DNA of 11,621 nt, taken from Larix sibirica (taxonomy: Eukaryota > Streptophyta > Pinopsida > Pinales > Pinaceae). Positions 8,227 through 11,621 of the stretch are shown here, piece by piece. The translations under genes were made by a program, and so were the position numbers. Location of the stretch: contig NWUY0300112504.1 in NCBI GenBank assembly GCA_004151065.3, positions 1 to 11,621 on the forward strand, given 5' to 3'. The stretch's first letter is position 1. Each line of letters starts with the position of its first letter. Under the pieces are notes generated by a model, which had not been told where the DNA came from, did not search any database, and was given only the letters and a program-made list of their open reading frames with translations.

Positions 8227-11139
8227 TCACTCCTTAGGAATAACCTACTATACTGAAGGAAGAACTTACTTCAATTGCTCTATAAAATCTGACAACTGGA
8301 TATCCACTTGATCCATTAATTGTAACAACTCAAAATCCTTCGAAAATTTAACAACTTGTTCCAATGTAGCAAACTGCGGCTACAGTCGCATAGTATCGCC
8401 CAAATAAATAGCTTGCTTAGACTTATCATAAACTTTAGTAATGTTTAAATATTGCTTCTCTACCTTTTTTTGAAATTGCATCACTTGATTAGTGACTTGT
8501 TTCTACTCCTCTCTATTCGAAACAATCTTCTTAGTAAGACTCAAAATATATGTCATGGCGCTTTACGAGAAGACATATGTAAAGTAGTTGGAGACTACTT
8601 TTTAATCTCCACTTTCTCTTCCCATGACTTAATTTGATTCCCCTTCTCACGAAATTCCGGCGCCTCCTATAAATGATTCCTTAGTAGAAAACTAGTATCT
8701 ACCAACTTTGATATACCTTCCACCTGACTTTTAGTTTTTTCAAATGCTTCACCGTCTTTAATTATCTGATTCTTTAACTCTAATTGTTCTAGTGTTGCTA
8801 CTTGAGACAAATGATCTTTCAATACTACATTCTGTGCTTGCAAACCCTAAATCAATGTCTTTATCTCATCACATTTTCCTTCAGCAGTGATCTACACAAC
8901 ATCCTCAATATCCTCTTGGCACAACACTACATATAATTCCTCCACTACAGTCATTAATGAATTGTGTGTAGCCACCTATTTCACATGATTTTGTTGTATA
9001 TCACTATAAGCTCTACCCAAATCCAAATGTCGCACTCCCTTTTCCGATGTAACCACTACAATATACTCTTGCAACTTCTAAAAAGAAACTTGTGAGACAT
9101 ACACTTCAAATCCAGAACAACTCAACACTAGAGATGAAGAACCCTCCATCTCCTTATACACCACCATGCAAGGGTTTATATTGAAATACATCTTCTTTAC
9201 AATTTCTTTATCACACTTTTCTATACTCAAATCAAAATCTTGTGTAGTATTATCTATATCCATCTATGAAGTATATTGAAATAAACTATGCAATTTCAAC
9301 TTAGATTTCAACTTCGATAACTACTGAGTAGAATCTGTATGAAGCACCTGCTATGAATCAAGATTAACCTTGATGATTCTAATGATATCCTGTAACGCTG
9401 TCAACTCTGTCGATTCACCTTTGTTTTCAGAAGAAGAAAAAAATTTAATTTTAACCCTCTAGCCTCTCTACGATGATGCGCGATCCGATGACATAGACTC
9501 TTTGTTTATGCTTGCTTCTCAGACTTCTCTTGTTTAGATGTATAGGACCAAAAAACAATTGTATGCTTCTAATTCTTTTGAAACTATAACACTCCTTCAG
9601 GTGAATCTTGCTCCTTTTTTTTCACACTTAACCTTGGAGAGCCTCGCACTATCGAACTAGTAGAACCTCGAACTTCTGGTTTCTTCTTCATCTTGATTTC
9701 TGGAGTATTTAGTATTTCAAAGGCCATTCTTCCATAGATTCTTTAATATTTTCCTTTGAAATGCAAAATAGTAGAACCTTAGTTCTATTCAAAGGATCTA
9801 TGTGAGGTGAAATAAAAACATTATGGGTGTCTACAAAAAAGACAACAGTATCATACTAATCTACTAGAGATGTCAGAATACGGTATGACTCAGTTGTCGC
9901 TTGTATCATTTCCATATACCAACACTAAAATGCCAAATTGGTACTCTGTTGAACTTCCTTATCCATGCCATGCTACCAAATACTGAACTTTGGGGATGGA
10001 AATGAATTTGTAACCTTAGTACCATATTATCTCCCTTGAGGATCCTTAGATTCCACCATTGCAATTAATAACAACACCCAACTTAGATGAAACTCTTTGC
10101 CTAAATTTGAGTGTCAAGAAAATCCTGAAGAAACTCCAATAAATATTTCTCCCAACTCATTTTGATACCTTGAGTGCATATTTCTGTTTCAAATTATATC
10201 CCCATAGGGATTTCATCCTTGCAACACTTCCGAACAACTTTTTCTGCTAAAATCTAGGTGGCAAACTGTACTTCTAAATTGGAAATAAAATAAATTATTG
10301 CTCCTCTCATTCCATGGTGTGTCCCATATTTTTGATAAACTTCCTCAACCTGCAAATCACGTTCTACTATAGATTTTGTAGGATCTTCTCATTTACGCGG
10401 AAAACCATAAACCTTATGAATCACATTGAAATCCATGACATATGGTTTAACCAACCATAAACAACCTCTCTGCATTGGAATTAACAGAAAATGAATGCAA
10501 CACATAATACTAAGTCCATGCCCAAAATGTGGAACATCTAACAAACACATGATACCTTATTGAAAAATATTCTGCACCCACTCCTTAGGGATGACTCGTT
10601 CAATACCATCGAGACCCAAAATCATATCCGCATACTTTGAAAACCAAAGGCTTAGAAAACTATCGCCATCCTACAAGCTAAAATATAAAACTTCATGGAT
10701 GGTACCTTCCCTAGTAGTGGTTTCTTTATATCTACCATGTTATCGATCTATATGACAAACATCTCTGCTTCCTTAACTTCCTTCACTTTGGAACGAGATT
10801 TAGGTACTCCAAACATCGAAATTTTACTCAACACTTTATCTCTATTCAACTACAACTGTTACTCTAATCTCCACTATAAAACCTCACTCACTACTGCACA
10901 AATAGTCAACATAGCTAAATCAACCACCACAATGCTTTACTTGATTTAAACAACCTTTTTCTCAATTTAAACAACTGCTTCGCTCGATTGTCATCTTTTA
11001 ATAACATGAACTCACCTTTCCTCTGCAATAACTCTTGACGCATCTCCATGAAAGTTTCCAATCTTCTTTTTGGTACCAAATATCTCCTTCCAATTTTGTC
11101 ATCATCACATAACCTATTTGCAACCCAATATTCTTTCAT
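8227..11139 (-). pseudogene. Decayed long third ORF of element B, unknown function
   Basis: The first ATG used is at 11139 (MKEYWVANRL), about 200 bp after pol ends. About six frame changes (near 10925, 10675, 10060, 9725, 9510 and 8550) join segments that read as protein between stops. The N-terminal part is basic (GRRYLVPKRRLETF). The centre has KPYVMDFNVIHKVYGF (about 10470-10400), KYGTHHGMRG (about 10340-10310), FAT-stop-ILAE (about 10262), KVVRKCCKDEIPMGI (about 10245-10200) and MSWEKYLLEFLQDFLD (about 10160-10110). From memory this order resembles a recurrent uncharacterised plant protein family; I cannot name it. Next come a stretch with VVFFVDTHNVFISPHIDP (about 9850-9795), a Lys/Ser/Pro-rich basic part (about 9727-9480), and a hydrophilic, heptad-like, probably coiled-coil part (about 9400-8300). 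I count about 38 in-frame stops, 26 of them TAG. The full product would have been about 950-970 residues. It is not gag or pol. A function is not assignable from sequence alone. Confidence 0.7.
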
Positions 11140-11345
11140 TATTGTGATTCTTTACATAAATGCAATTAACGACTTCAAACTGTACTTAGCTTTATTCAAA
11201 TTTCTAACTTAACTGCTTCCACTATAATTTTTAACTAACCTACACCATCACCCATAAATAGAAACAACACATGTACCTTTCACTAACTACCACTACAATC
11301 TACTCAATCTAACTATGTACATAATTAGCAATCATTACTTCACTA
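11140..11345 (-). other. Spacer between pol and the third ORF of element B
   Basis: AT-rich with many stops in all minus frames. It could hold a splice acceptor or leader for the downstream frame, but no clear signal is visible. Confidence 0.45.
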
Positions 11346-11621
11346 TCATTCATGTGACCAATATGGGTTGTAATATGCTTTAAGTATACTACCATTTACC
11401 ATGCCTTTAAGTGGATCACCCCATGATGTCTATAACTTAACAACACCATCTTCTGTAGTATAATAAATTCTAAATGGACCCATCCATGTCATTCACAAAT
11501 TATTAGTATGTTTAATTTACCCATGATCATACAACAATACCAAATGTTAACACCAAAAAATTGTTCACCTATCCCATCCCCTAGCCACACCACATTCATA
11601 CATTAATACCACTTTCATTCC
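11346..11621 (-). pseudogene. Ty3/Gypsy pol C-terminus, integrase GPY/F region (element B)
   Basis: A single minus frame of 91 codons enters from the window edge and ends in TGA at 11346-11348. It contains HLVLLYDHG, then WMGPFRIYYTTEDGVVKL, then VNGSILKAYYNPYWSHE. These match the usual integrase tail: D-L-V-L-L-Y-D, the GPF motif, G-x-V-x-L and VNGxxLKxYY. The GPY/F module is part of the integrase C-terminal domain. Five internal stops (2 TGA, 2 TAA, 1 TAG) all fit C-to-T changes from Arg or Gln codons. The rest of pol lies beyond the window. The fixed distance to the long third ORF and the shared strand and decay style suggest one element. Confidence 0.85.

Noticed and set aside
10695-10949. 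Plus-strand 84-codon frame
   Set aside because: Shadow of the minus-strand third ORF, which reads coherently through the same bases.
8227-11139. Retroviral-type envelope gene
   Set aside because: The position fits, but the readable segments show no signal peptide, furin-like site or clear membrane anchor; the C-terminal part is hydrophilic and coiled-coil-like.
8227-11621. Alternative genetic code with TAG read as glutamine
   Set aside because: TAA and TGA also interrupt the frames, several frameshifts are present, and the proteins are plant retrotransposon types. Decay explains all of it.
1-11621. tRNA, rRNA or conserved small RNA genes
   Set aside because: I saw no tRNA A/B box pair with a foldable cloverleaf and no rRNA-like block. 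The tRNA-complement match near 3031 is only a primer-site remnant.

Overview
The window looks like intergenic DNA from a land plant with a large, transposon-filled and heavily methylated genome. A gymnosperm is my best guess, but I see no host gene, RNA gene or diagnostic marker that settles it. The support is three decayed LTR-retrotransposon structures, long AT-rich stretches, Ty3/Gypsy integrase protein signatures of plant type, and in-frame stops that are mostly TAG where glutamine (CAG) would fit. That last pattern is expected from cytosine deamination at methylated CHG sites.

Layout. 1-1555: AT-rich spacer with small duplications and one perfect inverted repeat. 1556-5040: plus-strand LTR element lacking recognisable gag or pol. 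It has a candidate long LTR (1556-3027) containing a motif cluster, a duplicated TATA block and an 89-bp tandem repeat. A weak primer-binding-site-like sequence follows, then a GC-richer interior (3028-5010), then a polypurine tract and a possible stump of the 3' LTR. It resembles a large non-autonomous retrotransposon derivative (LARD). 5041-5990: AT-rich spacer with short repeats. 5991-7606: minus-strand 3' end of a Ty3/Gypsy element (called A here): integrase C-terminus, chromodomain-like tail and 3' LTR. 7607-11621: minus-strand 3' part of a second Gypsy-like element (called B): the last 91 codons of pol, a spacer, a very long third reading frame (about 2.9 kb) and a 3' LTR. Element B ends inside the integrase region of element A, so it appears nested.

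The most interesting object is the third frame of element B (11139 down to about 8227). It lies between pol and the 3' LTR, the position where some plant retroelements carry env-like or additional genes. It is not gag, protease, RT, RNase H or integrase. Read through stops and about six frameshifts, it gives a globular N-terminal half, a basic Ser/Pro-rich middle and a coiled-coil-like C-terminal third. I recognise its central motifs only as resembling uncharacterised plant proteins seen before, and I cannot assign a function.

Nothing here appears to encode an intact protein. All coding calls are pseudogenes, read by hand from the sequence.
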